Shown here: positions 46,760-56,236 of the stretch, one piece after another
Numbering within the stretch: position 1 is the first letter of the stretch
Layout: the number at the start of each line of letters is the position of its first letter
From: Cupriavidus malaysiensis
Lineage (GTDB): Bacteria > Pseudomonadota > Gammaproteobacteria > Burkholderiales > Burkholderiaceae
Assembly (NCBI RefSeq): GCF_001854325.1
Contig: NZ_CP017755.1
Span: 2,356,001 to 2,420,000 of the forward strand
Direction: 5' to 3'
DNA: 64,000 nucleotides
Made by a program: the position numbers and the translations under genes
Notes under the pieces: model-generated
The model's database searches: none
What the model saw: the letters and a program-made list of their open reading frames with translations, nothing else
Told to the model about the DNA's origin: nothing

Positions 46760-46820
46760 TCATCAAGTCCAGGGTTTCAAGCGAGATTTCGGTATAGGAT
46801 GATGATCTTTAGTCATCAAG
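46760..46820. promoter_or_regulatory. Candidate LysR binding region between bug and lysR
   Basis: TCATCAAG occurs at 46760-46767 and again at 46813-46820, 53 bp (about five helical turns) apart. The second copy is part of an inverted repeat TGATGA-N7-TCATCA (46800-46818). Such paired half-sites in a divergent gap fit control by the LysR product encoded at 46847. Confidence 0.4.
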
Positions 46821-46846
46821 TCGCCCACCGGTGACATCCTCCCCCG

Positions 46847-47752
46847 ATGCGGCAACGCCTCCCCAGCCTGAGCAGCCTGCGCGCCTTCGAGGCCGCCGCG
46901 CTGCACCTGAACCTGCGCCGCGCCGCGGCCGACCTGTTCATCACCGAAAGCGCCGTCTCGCGGCAGATCGCCGCACTCGAAAGCCTGCTCGGCGTGCAGC
47001 TGTTCCACCGCGCCAACCAGCGCATCACGCTGACCGCGGCCGGCGCGCTGTACAGCCGCCAGGTACGCGAGCTGCTGCGCCAGCTCCAGCGCGACACGCT
47101 CGACATCATGGCGCACGAGGGTGCCGGCGGCAGCGTGGAACTGGCCTGCGTGCCCACGCTGGCGGTCGAGTGGCTGATCCCGCGGCTGCCGGCGTTCTAC
47201 GCGCGCCATCCGCAGGTGGTGGTCAATATCAGCGCGCAATCCGATGTGTTCCTGTTCGACGGCACGCCCTACGACGCCGCCATCCACTTCGGCGAGGCCG
47301 CCTACCCCGGCGCGCGCGCCGAGCGCATGTTCGGCGAGGAATCGGTCGCGGTCTGCCACCCCGGCTTCTTCGGCGGCAAGCGGCGCATCACCGCGCTGGA
47401 CGTGGCCCAGGCCCCGCGCCTGCACCTGGCCACGCGCCGCTTCGACTGGCAGCACTGGCTCGAATCGGCCGGCCTCGACGAGGTCAACGCCATGCGCGGG
47501 GCGCGCTTCGAGCATCACAGCATGGTGATCAGCGCGGCGCGCGCGGGACTGGGGGTGGGACTGGTGCCGCGCTTCCTGGTCGAAGAATACCTGGCGCGCG
47601 ACCTGCTGGTGATCCCGGTCGCCCATTCGCTGCGCTCGACCAGCGCCTACTACCTGGTTTCGCCGGATTCGCGGCCGATGAGCGACGCCATGCTGCGGCT
47701 GCGGGAGTGGCTGCTGGAGGCGGCGGGGGCATTCGCGGACGGCCAGGGTTGA
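46847..47752 (+). CDS. LysR-family regulator (GcvA-like)
   Basis: 301 residues. The HTH (about 5-65) has LPSLSSLRAFEAAALHLN and LFITESAVSRQIAALESLLG, the GcvA-type pattern, and the effector domain contains VDVFLFDG-like and FGVGL-like elements (SDVFLFDGTPYDAAIHFGE, AGLGVGLVPRFLVEE). Divergent from a Bug receptor gene, so it probably controls uptake or sensing of the same ligand. The ATG is close to the candidate sites at 46760-46820. Confidence 0.9.
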   Translation: MRQRLPSLSSLRAFEAAALHLNLRRAAADLFITESAVSRQIAALESLLGVQLFHRANQRITLTAAGALYSRQVRELLRQLQRDTLDIMAHEGAGGSVELACVPTLAVEWLIPRLPAFYARHPQVVVNISAQSDVFLFDGTPYDAAIHFGEAAYPGARAERMFGEESVAVCHPGFFGGKRRITALDVAQAPRLHLATRRFDWQHWLESAGLDEVNAMRGARFEHHSMVISAARAGLGVGLVPRFLVEEYLARDLLVIPVAHSLRSTSAYYLVSPDSRPMSDAMLRLREWLLEAAGAFADGQG

Positions 47753-47900
47753 GGTGCGCGCCTGCGCCAGTACAACGCCCGCCGATCCAGCCCGCGCCGG
47801 AGCCAGCACACCCCGCCGGCACCAGGACTCCCCCCGGCAACCTTGAAAATCAATTTTTACCCGGGTATTATCCAGCACCCCGAATCGCACCGACACCACC

Positions 47901-48512
47901 GTGGCATACCCCCCCTCCTACACCGCCTTCGCCGGCCACCGCCTGCTCGCCTCGGGCTCGCTGGCCAGCGTCGCCCTGGCCGTCAGGCAAGCCCCTGAAG
48001 GCGACCCCGTCCTGATCTTCGATGACGGCACCGGCCGCCCGATCGACATCGACACCCGCGGCAGCGAGGCCGAGGTGCGCGCGCGCTTCGCGCCGGCAAC
48101 GGATGCCGAAGCGCCAGCCGACGCCGGCGACGACAGCGCCTCGTCCCGGCCCAAGGGCCGCGGCCGCCCCAAGCTGGGCGTGGTGGCCCGCGAGGTGACG
48201 CTGTTGCCGCGGCACTGGGAATGGCTGGCGTCGCAGCCCGGCGGCGCCTCGGTCGCGCTGCGCAAGCTGGTCGACGAAGCGCGCCGCGCCCACGGCGAGC
48301 ACGACCGCCTGCGGCGCGCGCAGGAGCGCGCCTACCACTTCATGTCGGCACTCGCCGGCGACCTGCCCGGCTTCGAAGAAGCCGCGCGCGCCCTGTTCGC
48401 CCACGATGCGGCGCGCTTCGCCGCGCAGATCGCCGGCTGGCCGGCCGACGTGCGCGACCATGCCGCGCGCCTCGCCAGCGGCGAGCTGCCGGCCGCCGGG
48501 CCGGAGGACTGA
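47901..48512 (+). CDS. DUF2239 family protein
   Basis: 203 residues from GTG 47901. The N-terminal half is a small alpha/beta part (YTAFAGHRLLASGSLASVAL, PVLIFDDGTGRPIDID), followed by a charged linker and the DUF2239 hallmark GRPKLGVVAREVTLLPRHWE, which resembles a ribbon-helix-helix-like DNA-binding stretch (GGASVALRKLVDEARR). The C-terminal helices contain FMSALAGDLPGFEEAARALF. No function is established for the family; a regulatory role is only a guess. A stand-alone gene. Confidence 0.85.
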   Translation: MAYPPSYTAFAGHRLLASGSLASVALAVRQAPEGDPVLIFDDGTGRPIDIDTRGSEAEVRARFAPATDAEAPADAGDDSASSRPKGRGRPKLGVVAREVTLLPRHWEWLASQPGGASVALRKLVDEARRAHGEHDRLRRAQERAYHFMSALAGDLPGFEEAARALFAHDAARFAAQIAGWPADVRDHAARLASGELPAAGPED

Positions 48513-48571
48513 ACGCCGCACGCTGCGCGCTGCCTGGCGGCAGCGAGTCCGCCGCTATGCCGTGCCCCGGA

Positions 48572-49468
48572 CTAGGGTCGGGAAGCCGGCACGGCGGCGG
48601 ACGCCGCCGAGGCCGCCGAGGCCGCTGAGGCCGCCGATGATGCGCAAGCCCGGGCCGGGCGCGCAGGTCCGGCCGCTGGCAGCGCGGCAGCATCCGCGGC
48701 ATACGCCCGCACCGCCGCCACGATGGCGGCCACCATGCGCCGCTGGTTGGCCTCGTCGCTGACATAGGCTTCGTCGCCGGCATCGACGATCACGCCGGCC
48801 TCCAGCAATACCGCCGGCATCTCCGTCTTGCGCAACACCACCAGGTCGTCGAAGCGATAGATGCCGCGCGCGCGGTCCAGCAGTTCGCGGTTCTCGCCCG
48901 GGATCGGCTCGGCATGATGCAGGGCCGGAGGGCGGCCGAGCCGGCCCAAGGCGTCGCCCAGGCGCTCGGCAAGGGCGTAACTGCGCGCGAAACGCGCATT
49001 GCGCCCGGAGACGAAGAGCGAATAGCCGGCGATCGGCTGGCGCGTGCGATAGGCTTCCAGCGTGCCGGCCTGGATCCTCTCCAGGTACTGCGGCTGGGCG
49101 GAATCGTGATGGATGGCGAGGAACAGGTCGGCATGCCAGGCGTTGGCCAGCGCGGCGCGCTCGTCCAGGCCGATTTCCTGGTCCGGCGCGCGCGTCAGCC
49201 GCGCACGGAAGCCGGCGGCCTCCAGCGCCGCGCAGAGCCTGGCGGCGAGCGCATCGTTGTAGCGCACCTCGCGCAGTCCGCGGATGCCCAGCGCGCCGCC
49301 CTGCGCGGGCGTGTGGCCGGGATCGATGACGATGCGCAGCGGCGGCATGGCGCCGGCCTCGCCGGCCTCGCCGGCGTGGGCCGCCACCAGTCCGCCCAGG
49401 GCCCCAAGGCTGCCCAGGCCCGCCAGGCAGCGCAGCATGCGCCGCCGGCCATGTCCGCTCAGTTCCAC
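48572..49468 (-). CDS. N-acetylmuramoyl-L-alanine amidase (AmiC/Amidase_3-like)
   Basis: 298 residues from GTG 49468, or 288 from ATG 49438. The upstream GTG gives a leader with GRRRMLRCLAGLG, a Tat-like twin-arginine signal as in AmiC, and overlaps the end of the upstream lprI-like gene. Zn-amidase motifs: VIDPGHT (first His), a Glu in IRGLREVRYND, LFLAIHHDS (second His) and VLLEAGVI (catalytic Glu region). The enzyme cuts the stem peptide from murein. The C-terminus is an Ala/Ser tract (SAASAASAASA) encoded by a 9-bp tandem repeat near 48597-48650, absent from typical amidases. Confidence 0.85.
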   Translation of the reverse strand: MELSGHGRRRMLRCLAGLGSLGALGGLVAAHAGEAGEAGAMPPLRIVIDPGHTPAQGGALGIRGLREVRYNDALAARLCAALEAAGFRARLTRAPDQEIGLDERAALANAWHADLFLAIHHDSAQPQYLERIQAGTLEAYRTRQPIAGYSLFVSGRNARFARSYALAERLGDALGRLGRPPALHHAEPIPGENRELLDRARGIYRFDDLVVLRKTEMPAVLLEAGVIVDAGDEAYVSDEANQRRMVAAIVAAVRAYAADAAALPAAGPARPARACASSAASAASAASAASAAVPASRP

Positions 49469-49848
49469 GACTTGCCGGCGATCATGTCGTCGCGGCAGGT
49501 ACCGGCCTTGCATTCGCGCAGGCGGTCGCGCAGGTACTCGGTGCGCGCGCGGTTGACGCGGTAGTTGCAATCCACGTTGATCGAGCCGGACGACTCGCAG
49601 GAGGCATCGCGGTACTTGATCCAATCGAGCTGCGTGTCCTTCAGCTTCTGCTTCGGCCCCTCCTTGATGACGCCGCGCAGTTCGCCGTAGACCGCGTTCA
49701 GCTCCTTGTCGGACTCCACGAACAGCTTGGCGAAGCAATAGGTCTTGTCGTAGCTGGTGCGGTACTTGTCGCACTCCCCTTCGGCATGCGCCGCGGCGGA
49801 GGCCAGTCCGAGCAATGCCAGGGTCAGGGCGGGGAGGATGGCTTTCAT
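49459..49848 (-). CDS. LprI-like secreted protein (DUF1311)
   Basis: 129 residues from ATG 49848, with AGGAA upstream. Signal peptide (LPALTLALLGLASAAAHA), then a Cys-rich LprI-type domain: GECDKYRTSYDKTYCFAKLF, LNAVYGELRGVIKE, QLDWIKYRDASCE. LprI-family members have been described as lysozyme inhibitors, which fits its place next to a murein amidase gene. About eight Cys suggest disulfides. Specificity is not predictable. Confidence 0.85.
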   Translation of the reverse strand: MKAILPALTLALLGLASAAAHAEGECDKYRTSYDKTYCFAKLFVESDKELNAVYGELRGVIKEGPKQKLKDTQLDWIKYRDASCESSGSINVDCNYRVNRARTEYLRDRLRECKAGTCRDDMIAGKSWN

Positions 49849-50116
49849 GGGATTCCTGTCTGCGATGAATGTCGGGAAAGATGGCGCCGGCATGCGAGCA
49901 CGCGGCGGCGCCGCTATTCTAGTCGGCGCAATGACGAATTCGTCGACGGACTCCGCTGATGCGCCAAGCGACGCGCCGACCCAGGGCACCGGACCTGCGG
50001 CGCCGCGCCAGGCAGCCAGCATGGCGCATGGGCCGAAGCACCCCGCTATAATCGCGCCCAGCGCCATCCTGCCCGCGCCCCGCCCGATACCACCTATCTT
50101 CATCCGCGCCCAACGC

Positions 50117-51355
50117 ATGCTCAAGGACCAGACGGAAATCCGGCCGACGCGCCGCTACGTCGAGAAGCAGGAAGCGGTGCTGGCCGCCGCATCCCGGCTC
50201 TTCAACCACAAGGGCGTGCGCGGCACCACGCTGTCCGACGTGGCACAGGAAGTGGGGCTCAGCACCAACAGCATCACCTACTACTACCGCAAGAAGGAAG
50301 ACCTGGTCGTCGCCTGCCTGCTGCGCGCGATCGGCGAGATGGTGGAGATGGCCGGGCTCGCCGCGCGCGAAGCCACGCCACCCGAGCGGGTGCGCGCCTT
50401 CGTCGCCCGCTACTTCGAGCGCCTGGCCCGCACGGCCAGCGGCGAGCGCCCCGAGATGATGAGTTTCCGCGAGATCCGCGCGCTGCCCGACAGCCATGCG
50501 GCGACCGCGTTCGATGCCTACAACGACATGTTCCGCGGCATCCGCCGCCTGCTGCGCGACGGCGAGGCGGCCCCGCGCGGTGCCGCGGAGCGTGCCGCCC
50601 TCGGCGCCGCCGCCCACTTGCTGCTGTCGCTGACCACCGGCGCCGCGGCCTGGGCGGACCGCTATGAGCCGCAGGACTACCCCAGGGCGGCCGACACCAT
50701 GGTCGACCTGCTGCTCAACGGCTTCGCCGCCCCCGGCACGCGCTGGCATGCGCCCGGCGCGCTGGCGCTGCCCGCGCTCGACATGCCGGACGGGACCCAG
50801 GAAGCCTTCCTGCGCGCCGCCACCGAGCTGCTCAATGAACAGGGCTACCGCGGCGCCTCGGCCGACCGCATCTCGGCGCGGCTGAACCTGACCAAGGGCG
50901 CCTTCTACCACCACCACGAGAACAAGGACGACCTGATCTCCGCCTGCTTCGAGCGCATGTTCACGGTGATCCGCACCACGCAGTCGCGCGTGGAGGCCGG
51001 CCCGGGCAGCGGCTGGGACAAGCTGTGCGCGGTCTCGCGCGCGCTGGTGGACTACCAGTTCTCCAGCCGGGGGCCGCTGCTGCGCCTGTCCATCTACGGC
51101 GCGCTGCCGGAGGACATGCGCCAGTCCCGCATGCAGACCATGGCGCGGCTGTCGGCGCGCTTCGCGCGCTTCCTGGTGCAGGGCATGCAGGACGGCTCGA
51201 TCCGCCCGCTCGACCAGTCCGTCGGCGCCTCACTGGTCAACGGCATGATCAATGCCGCGGTGGAACTGCGGCGCTGGGTCGAGGATGCCTCGGCCGACAA
51301 CGCGCCCGAGCTGTTCATCCGTCCCTTGCTGCTCGGCCTGTTCGCGCACGACTGA
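50117..51355 (+). CDS. Tandem double-TetR transcriptional regulator
   Basis: 412 residues, roughly twice a normal TetR protein. First TetR unit about 12-200 with HTH GTTLSDVAQEVGLSTNSITYYYRKKEDLV; second unit about 225-410 with HTH RGASADRISARLNLTKGAFYHHHENKDDLI. Both HTH units look intact, with aromatic recognition-helix ends (ITYYYRKK, FYHHHENK). One chain could therefore bind DNA as an intramolecular pair. ATG 50117 was chosen at the family start; the frame stays open upstream. No ribosome site is clear. Possible targets are the neighbouring peptide-transporter or acyl-CoA genes, inferred from position only. Confidence 0.88.
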   Translation: MLKDQTEIRPTRRYVEKQEAVLAAASRLFNHKGVRGTTLSDVAQEVGLSTNSITYYYRKKEDLVVACLLRAIGEMVEMAGLAAREATPPERVRAFVARYFERLARTASGERPEMMSFREIRALPDSHAATAFDAYNDMFRGIRRLLRDGEAAPRGAAERAALGAAAHLLLSLTTGAAAWADRYEPQDYPRAADTMVDLLLNGFAAPGTRWHAPGALALPALDMPDGTQEAFLRAATELLNEQGYRGASADRISARLNLTKGAFYHHHENKDDLISACFERMFTVIRTTQSRVEAGPGSGWDKLCAVSRALVDYQFSSRGPLLRLSIYGALPEDMRQSRMQTMARLSARFARFLVQGMQDGSIRPLDQSVGASLVNGMINAAVELRRWVEDASADNAPELFIRPLLLGLFAHD

Positions 51356-51392
51356 GCGCCCCCAAGCGCCGCAGCGCAGCGGCACCTGCAGC

Positions 51393-52445
51393 CTAGGCGG
51401 ACACCGTCTCCTGCAAGTGGCAGGCCACCATGCGTCCGCTGCCACCGCGCGGCAGCAGGGCCGGGTCCTCGCTGCGGCAGCGCGCCATGGCCGCCGGACA
51501 GCGCGGATGGAAGCGGCAGCCCGTGGGCGGGTTGAGCGGACTCGGCACCTCGCCCTGCAACACGATGCGCGTGCGCTGGCGCTCGGCCTCGACGCTGGCC
51601 ACCGGCACCGCCGACAGCAGCGCCCGCGTGTAGGGGTGCTGCGGATCGTCGTACAGCTCGTCGCGGCCGGCGATCTCGACGATGCGGCCGAGGTACATCA
51701 CGGCGATGCGGTCGCTGATATGGCGCACCACCGCCAGGTCGTGCGCGATGAAGACATAGGTCAGGCCGAGGCGGCGCTGCAGCGCCATGAAGATGTTCAC
51801 CACCTGGGCCTGGATCGACACGTCCAGCGCCGACACGGGTTCGTCGCAGACGATCAGGCTGGGCCCCGCCGCCAGCGCCCGCGCGATGCCGACGCGCTGC
51901 CGCTGGCCACCGGAGAACTCGTGCGGATAACGGTCCGCCATATAGGGCAGCAGCCCCACCATCTCCAGCAATTCCGCCACGCGCGCACGGTAGGCCGCCT
52001 TGTCGCGCGCCAGCCCGTGCACCTCGAGCGGCTCGCCGACGATGTCGCGCACCCGCATGCGCGGGTTCAGCGAGCCGAAGGGGTCCTGGTAGACCATCTG
52101 CACGCTGCGCCGGAAGCGGCGCTCGTCGGCCTTGTCGAAGCTGGCGAAGTCGGTGCCGTCGAAGACGATGCGCCCGGAAGTGGCGGCCAGCATCTTGATC
52201 AGGGCCAGCCCGGTGGTCGACTTGCCGCAGCCGCTCTCGCCGACCAGCCCGAGCGTCTCGCCGCGGCGCAGCGAGAAGGACACGCCATCGACCGCCTTGA
52301 CCGAGCCGGCCTGGCGCCGCCACAGCGCGCCGCGGCTGACGGGAAAATGCACCTTGAGGTCTTCGACGCGCAGGATCTCGTCGCCACCGGAAGCCATGGC
52401 TGCGGGCGCCTGCCGCTGGGAGGAAGCACTGTCAACGTAGGTCAT
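51393..52445 (-). CDS. dppF: Peptide/oligopeptide ABC ATPase (DppF/OppF-like)
   Basis: 350 residues. Walker [11 protein letters not shown]-loop [15 protein letters not shown], signature [15 protein letters not shown], Walker B LIVCDEP, plus the C-terminal oligo_HPY segment ([17 protein letters not shown]) with the Cys cluster seen in Dpp/Opp ATPases. It overlaps the upstream dppD by 14 bp. Gene order of the operon is B-C-A-D-F, with the binding protein in the middle. Confidence 0.92.
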   Translation of the reverse strand: MTYVDSASSQRQAPAAMASGGDEILRVEDLKVHFPVSRGALWRRQAGSVKAVDGVSFSLRRGETLGLVGESGCGKSTTGLALIKMLAATSGRIVFDGTDFASFDKADERRFRRSVQMVYQDPFGSLNPRMRVRDIVGEPLEVHGLARDKAAYRARVAELLEMVGLLPYMADRYPHEFSGGQRQRVGIARALAAGPSLIVCDEPVSALDVSIQAQVVNIFMALQRRLGLTYVFIAHDLAVVRHISDRIAVMYLGRIVEIAGRDELYDDPQHPYTRALLSAVPVASVEAERQRTRIVLQGEVPSPLNPPTGCRFHPRCPAAMARCRSEDPALLPRGGSGRMVACHLQETVSA

Positions 52446-53409
52446 CGCGGATGCATGCCTTGAAATGTTGCTCGCCGACGGCGCGCAGCATCGGCCGCGC
52501 CGCCCCGCAGTCTGCCACCGCGCTGCGGCAGCGCGGCTGGAACGCGCAACCCGGCGGCAGCGCGGTCAGGTCCGGCGGCTGGCCGTCGATCGGTACCAGC
52601 GGCTGGCCGGCATCGCCGTCCAGCCGCGGCACCGAGGCCATCAGCCCGCGCGTGTACGGATGGGCGGGCCGGCCATAGAGCGCCGACGCGCTCGCCGTCT
52701 CGACCATGCGCCCGCCGTACATCACGCCCACCCGGTCGGCATAGCGCGCCACCACGCCGAGATCGTGCGTGATCAGGATCAGCGCCGTGCCGGCGGTCTC
52801 GGCCAGCGACTTGAGCAGGTCGAGGATCTGCGCCTGCACGGTCACGTCCAGCGCCGTGGTCGGCTCGTCGGCGATGATCAAGCGCGGCTGGCAGGCCAGC
52901 GCCATCGCGATCATGGCGCGCTGGCGCATGCCGCCCGAGAACTGGTGCGGATAGGAGCCGAGGCGGCTGGCCGGCTCGGGGATCTGCACCTTGCCCAGCA
53001 GTTCTCCGGCGATGCCCAGCGCCTGCTTCCACGGCAGCCCCTGGTGCAGGTGGATCGGCTCGGCGATCTGCTTGCCCACCGTCAGCGCCGGATTCAGCGA
53101 GGACATCGGCTCCTGGAAGATCATGGCGATGCGGTTGCCGCGGATGGCCCGCATCTGTGCCGGCTTGAGGCGCAGCAGGTCCTGTCCCTCGAACAGGATC
53201 TCGCCCCCCTCGATGCGGCCGGCCGGCGCCGGGATCAGCCCGAGCACGGAAAGCGCGGTGACGCTCTTGCCCGAGCCCGACTCGCCGACGATGGCCAGCG
53301 TCTCGCCGGGCTCGACCGCGAACGACACGCCGTCCACCGCCGTCACCACGCCACGGTCGGTGCGGAAGCGCGTGGTCAGATTGTTCACCTGCAGGATGGG
53401 CTGCGCCAT
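52432..53409 (-). CDS. dppD: Peptide ABC ATPase (DppD/OppD-like)
   Basis: 325 residues. Walker [11 protein letters not shown]-loop [14 protein letters not shown], signature [15 protein letters not shown], Walker [14 protein letters not shown] and the terminal [15 protein letters not shown] cluster. Pairs with DppF to energise the DppBC permease. It starts 106 bp after dppA, across two hairpins. Confidence 0.92.
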   Translation of the reverse strand: MAQPILQVNNLTTRFRTDRGVVTAVDGVSFAVEPGETLAIVGESGSGKSVTALSVLGLIPAPAGRIEGGEILFEGQDLLRLKPAQMRAIRGNRIAMIFQEPMSSLNPALTVGKQIAEPIHLHQGLPWKQALGIAGELLGKVQIPEPASRLGSYPHQFSGGMRQRAMIAMALACQPRLIIADEPTTALDVTVQAQILDLLKSLAETAGTALILITHDLGVVARYADRVGVMYGGRMVETASASALYGRPAHPYTRGLMASVPRLDGDAGQPLVPIDGQPPDLTALPPGCAFQPRCRSAVADCGAARPMLRAVGEQHFKACIRDDLR

Positions 53410-53454
53410 GCGGAGCTCCTCTCGCCACCATCACCATCATCATCGCCATCGGCA

Positions 53455-53503
53455 GGCGGGCCGCCGCGGCGGCCCGCCCTCGCTTGCTCCGCCCCTGCGG
53501 AGC
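53455..53503. repeat. Two hairpins between dppA and dppD
   Basis: A perfect 24-bp palindrome (12-bp arms 53455-53466 and 53467-53478) and, next to it, a smaller stem GCTCCG/CGGAGC at about 53486-53503. No U-tract, so they are more likely mRNA-stabilising or partially attenuating elements that set the binding protein at a higher level than the ATPases. Confidence 0.6.
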
Positions 53504-53515
53504 GGTCATCCCGGC

Positions 53516-55243
53516 TCAGAACCCCATCTTCTTCTTCATCTCCTGGTCGATCCACAGCCGCGCATAGATCGGTCCGGGCCGCACCGCGCCGGCGCGCAGC
53601 TCGCCCTCGTAGTTCTTCACCCAGGGCCACCAGGCGGTGTACTGGTACGGCGTCGGCAGCCAGATGTACGGCGCGTCCTCCAGCACCTCGCGCGTCAGCG
53701 CGCGCAGCGCTTCCTGGCGGCGTCCGACGTCGCGCAGGCGGAAGGCATCGTTGACACGCTGCTCGAACTTCGGGTTGCCCCACTGCGAGGCGTTCCACAC
53801 CTGGCCGACCACGAAGCTCTTGCGGATCGTGGTGGTCGGATTGGTGTGGCCGTTGCTCATCAGGTAGCCCGGGGCATTGGTGCGCGTGGTCATCGCCGAC
53901 AGGAAGGCACCGTACTCCATGGGCTGGATCTCGATGCGCACGCCCACCTGCTCCAGGTAGGCGCCAATCAGCGGCAGCAGCTCCATGTGGTTCGGATCGC
54001 AGGCGCAGACCTGCACCTTGAACGAGAAGCCCTTCGGGTAGCCGGCCTCGGCCAGCAGCTTGCGCGCCTTGTCGGGGTTGTAGGTGAACAGCTCCTTGAC
54101 AGGCTCCGGCATGGCGCTGAGCGGCTCGAAGTAGCCGACGTAGTCCGGGTGCTGCGGGTAGGCGAACAGCTCCGCGTTGCCGCCGTAGAACTGCTTGACG
54201 ATCTCCTGCTTGTTGACCGCCATATTGAGCGCGCGGCGCACGCGCAGGTCATTGAAGGGCTTGGCGTCGACGCGCATCGCCAGGTACTGGCCGTTGGTCG
54301 ACAGCCAGCGCGACCACTTCAGCGCCGGCGCGCTCTTCTTCAGTTCCTCCACCGCGGTCCAGCGCACGTTCTCGGCGATGTCCAGCTTGCCGGTGCGCAG
54401 CATGGTGTTGCGCGTGGCCTCGTCCTTCACCGTGCGGATCACCAGCTTGTCGACAAAGGGCAGCTTGTAGTCCTTGCCGCCGATGCGCTCGCTGTCCCAG
54501 TACAGCGTGTTCTTCGTGTAGGTGCCGGCATTGCCCTGCACAAAGCTGCTCAGCACGAAGGGGCCGCTGCCGTTGACGTTCTTCCAGTTGCCGGCGCCGG
54601 CGGTCGCCACCTCCTTGGGCATGATGCCGGAGTAGTAGCCCCAGCCGAAGCGGTAGTCCCACTCGGCATTGAACTCCTTGAAGCGGAACAGCACCGTGTG
54701 CTTGTCGAGCGCCTCGACCTTGGCCACGTGGTCGAAGTAGGTGGGGATGCGCTTGGCGCTGCCGTTCTGGCGCTCGTAGCTGAACACCACATCCTCGGCC
54801 ACCAGCTCACGCTCCGGCATCACCCCGGGCTTGGCCGGGAAGCGCACGCCCTTGCGCAGCTTGACTTCCAGCGTGAGCGGATCCAGCCATTTCCAGCTCT
54901 CGGCCAGTTCGCCGCGGATGGCGTCCTCGGGCAGCCAGGCGTCGGCCACGAAGGGGTACTTGCCGCCGTTGCGCCGGGCCTTGGACAGGTCGGCGACGAA
55001 CAGCTGCTCGTAGACCTGGCCGGTATCGTAGTTCTGCTTCCAGTTCCAGTCCGCCAGGTCCCAGGAGAGCGCGGACACGGTCGGGTACATCGACCCCACC
55101 TCCACGCTGCCGCCGTACTTCGGCGCCTCGGCCTGCGCGCAGGCCGGGCCCGCCGCCCCTGCCAGCGCCAGCCCCGCCAGCGCCACCGATGCGATCCTCG
55201 CTGATGTGATCCAGTTCAAGCCGCGTCCCTCCTTCGTTGTCAT
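53516..55243 (-). CDS. dppA: Peptide ABC substrate-binding protein (family 5, DppA/OppA-like)
   Basis: 575 residues from ATG 55243. Signal peptide (SVALAGLALAGAAGPACA) and mature start near AEAPKYGGSVEVG. SBP family 5 pattern: LAESWKWLDPLTLEVKLRKG, VAEDVVFSYERQNG, LDIAENVRW, LAMRVDAKPFNDLRVRRALNMAVNKQEI (split by family features: the RVRRALNMAVN helix is diagnostic). Located between dppC and dppD. Ligand could be peptides, nickel or other compounds; the family alone does not say. Confidence 0.9.
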   Translation of the reverse strand: MTTKEGRGLNWITSARIASVALAGLALAGAAGPACAQAEAPKYGGSVEVGSMYPTVSALSWDLADWNWKQNYDTGQVYEQLFVADLSKARRNGGKYPFVADAWLPEDAIRGELAESWKWLDPLTLEVKLRKGVRFPAKPGVMPERELVAEDVVFSYERQNGSAKRIPTYFDHVAKVEALDKHTVLFRFKEFNAEWDYRFGWGYYSGIMPKEVATAGAGNWKNVNGSGPFVLSSFVQGNAGTYTKNTLYWDSERIGGKDYKLPFVDKLVIRTVKDEATRNTMLRTGKLDIAENVRWTAVEELKKSAPALKWSRWLSTNGQYLAMRVDAKPFNDLRVRRALNMAVNKQEIVKQFYGGNAELFAYPQHPDYVGYFEPLSAMPEPVKELFTYNPDKARKLLAEAGYPKGFSFKVQVCACDPNHMELLPLIGAYLEQVGVRIEIQPMEYGAFLSAMTTRTNAPGYLMSNGHTNPTTTIRKSFVVGQVWNASQWGNPKFEQRVNDAFRLRDVGRRQEALRALTREVLEDAPYIWLPTPYQYTAWWPWVKNYEGELRAGAVRPGPIYARLWIDQEMKKKMGF

Positions 55244-55282
55244 GACTTCAAGGCGCCCGGCGCCGCGGCGCATGCCGCGGGA

Positions 55283-56236
55283 CTAGCGCGAACCGCGCAT
55301 GCGCGGATCGATCAGGTCGCGCAGGGCATCGCCGAACACATTGATGGCGTACACGACCACGGTCAGGCAGATGCCCGGCGCCAGCGCCAGCCACGGCCCC
55401 TCGAACATGAAGGTGCGGCCGTTGCCGGACAGCATGCCGCCCCAGGTCGGTGCCGGCGGCGGCACGCCCAGGCCGAGGAAGGACAGCCCGGACTCGGCCA
55501 GGATGGCGGTACCGACGCGCGTGGTGAACAGCACGATGACCGGCGGCATCACGTTGGGCAGCACGTGGCGCCACAGGATGCGGGGGGTCGACGCGCCCAT
55601 CGACTGCGCCGCGTGCACGTACATGTTCTCGCGCACCGACACCACCGCGCTGCGGATGATGCGCGAGCCGCCGATGCCCAGCAGCAGCCCCATGGTCAGG
55701 ATGATCTGCCAGCTCCCCGGCCCCAGCACCGAGACCACCACGATCAGGATCACCAGGTCCGGGAAACTCATCCACGCATCGACCATGCGCTGCACCACCA
55801 GGTCGAAGCGGCCGCCCAGGTAGCCGCTCAGGATGCCCAGCAGCACCGACACGGCGGTGGCCAGCGTGGCGGCCGACAGGCCGATCACCACCGACAGCCG
55901 CGCGCCGTACAGGCAGCGCGACAGCATGTCGCGGCCGAGGTTGTCGGTGCCGAAGGGATGGGCCCAGGAGGGTGGCTGCAGGCGCTGCATCATGTTGATC
56001 TGGTTGACGCCGTAGGGCGCCAGCCAGTCGGCGAAGACGCCGCAGAACAGGAACACGGCGCAGATCAGCGCGCCGGCGGCGCCCAGCGGCTTCTCGCGGC
56101 AGAGCCGGTGCAGCGGCGCGAAGGCCGCCACGGCTCGGTCGAAGGCGGCGGGCGCGTGGCGCGCGGCCGCCGGCATGGTGGCGTGGTTGGCTGCATGGGT
56201 GGCGGCCTGCGGAGCGGTATTGGCGGAACGGTCCAT
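55283..56236 (-). CDS. dppC: Peptide ABC permease (DppC-like)
   Basis: 317 residues with six TM helices. Conserved FGTDNLGRDMLSRCLYGARLSV and the EAA-like loop AAQSMGASTPRILWRHVLPNV identify DppC. A His/Ala-rich N-terminus precedes TM1. Its start codon overlaps the dppB stop by 1 bp (TGATG), so translation is coupled. Confidence 0.92.
   Translation of the reverse strand: MDRSANTAPQAATHAANHATMPAAARHAPAAFDRAVAAFAPLHRLCREKPLGAAGALICAVFLFCGVFADWLAPYGVNQINMMQRLQPPSWAHPFGTDNLGRDMLSRCLYGARLSVVIGLSAATLATAVSVLLGILSGYLGGRFDLVVQRMVDAWMSFPDLVILIVVVSVLGPGSWQIILTMGLLLGIGGSRIIRSAVVSVRENMYVHAAQSMGASTPRILWRHVLPNVMPPVIVLFTTRVGTAILAESGLSFLGLGVPPPAPTWGGMLSGNGRTFMFEGPWLALAPGICLTVVVYAINVFGDALRDLIDPRMRGSR

Noticed and set aside
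53425..53450. CACCATCAC-type run resembling a polyhistidine tag
   Set aside because: Lies in an intergenic gap of the dpp operon and is read by no real gene; a chance trinucleotide run.
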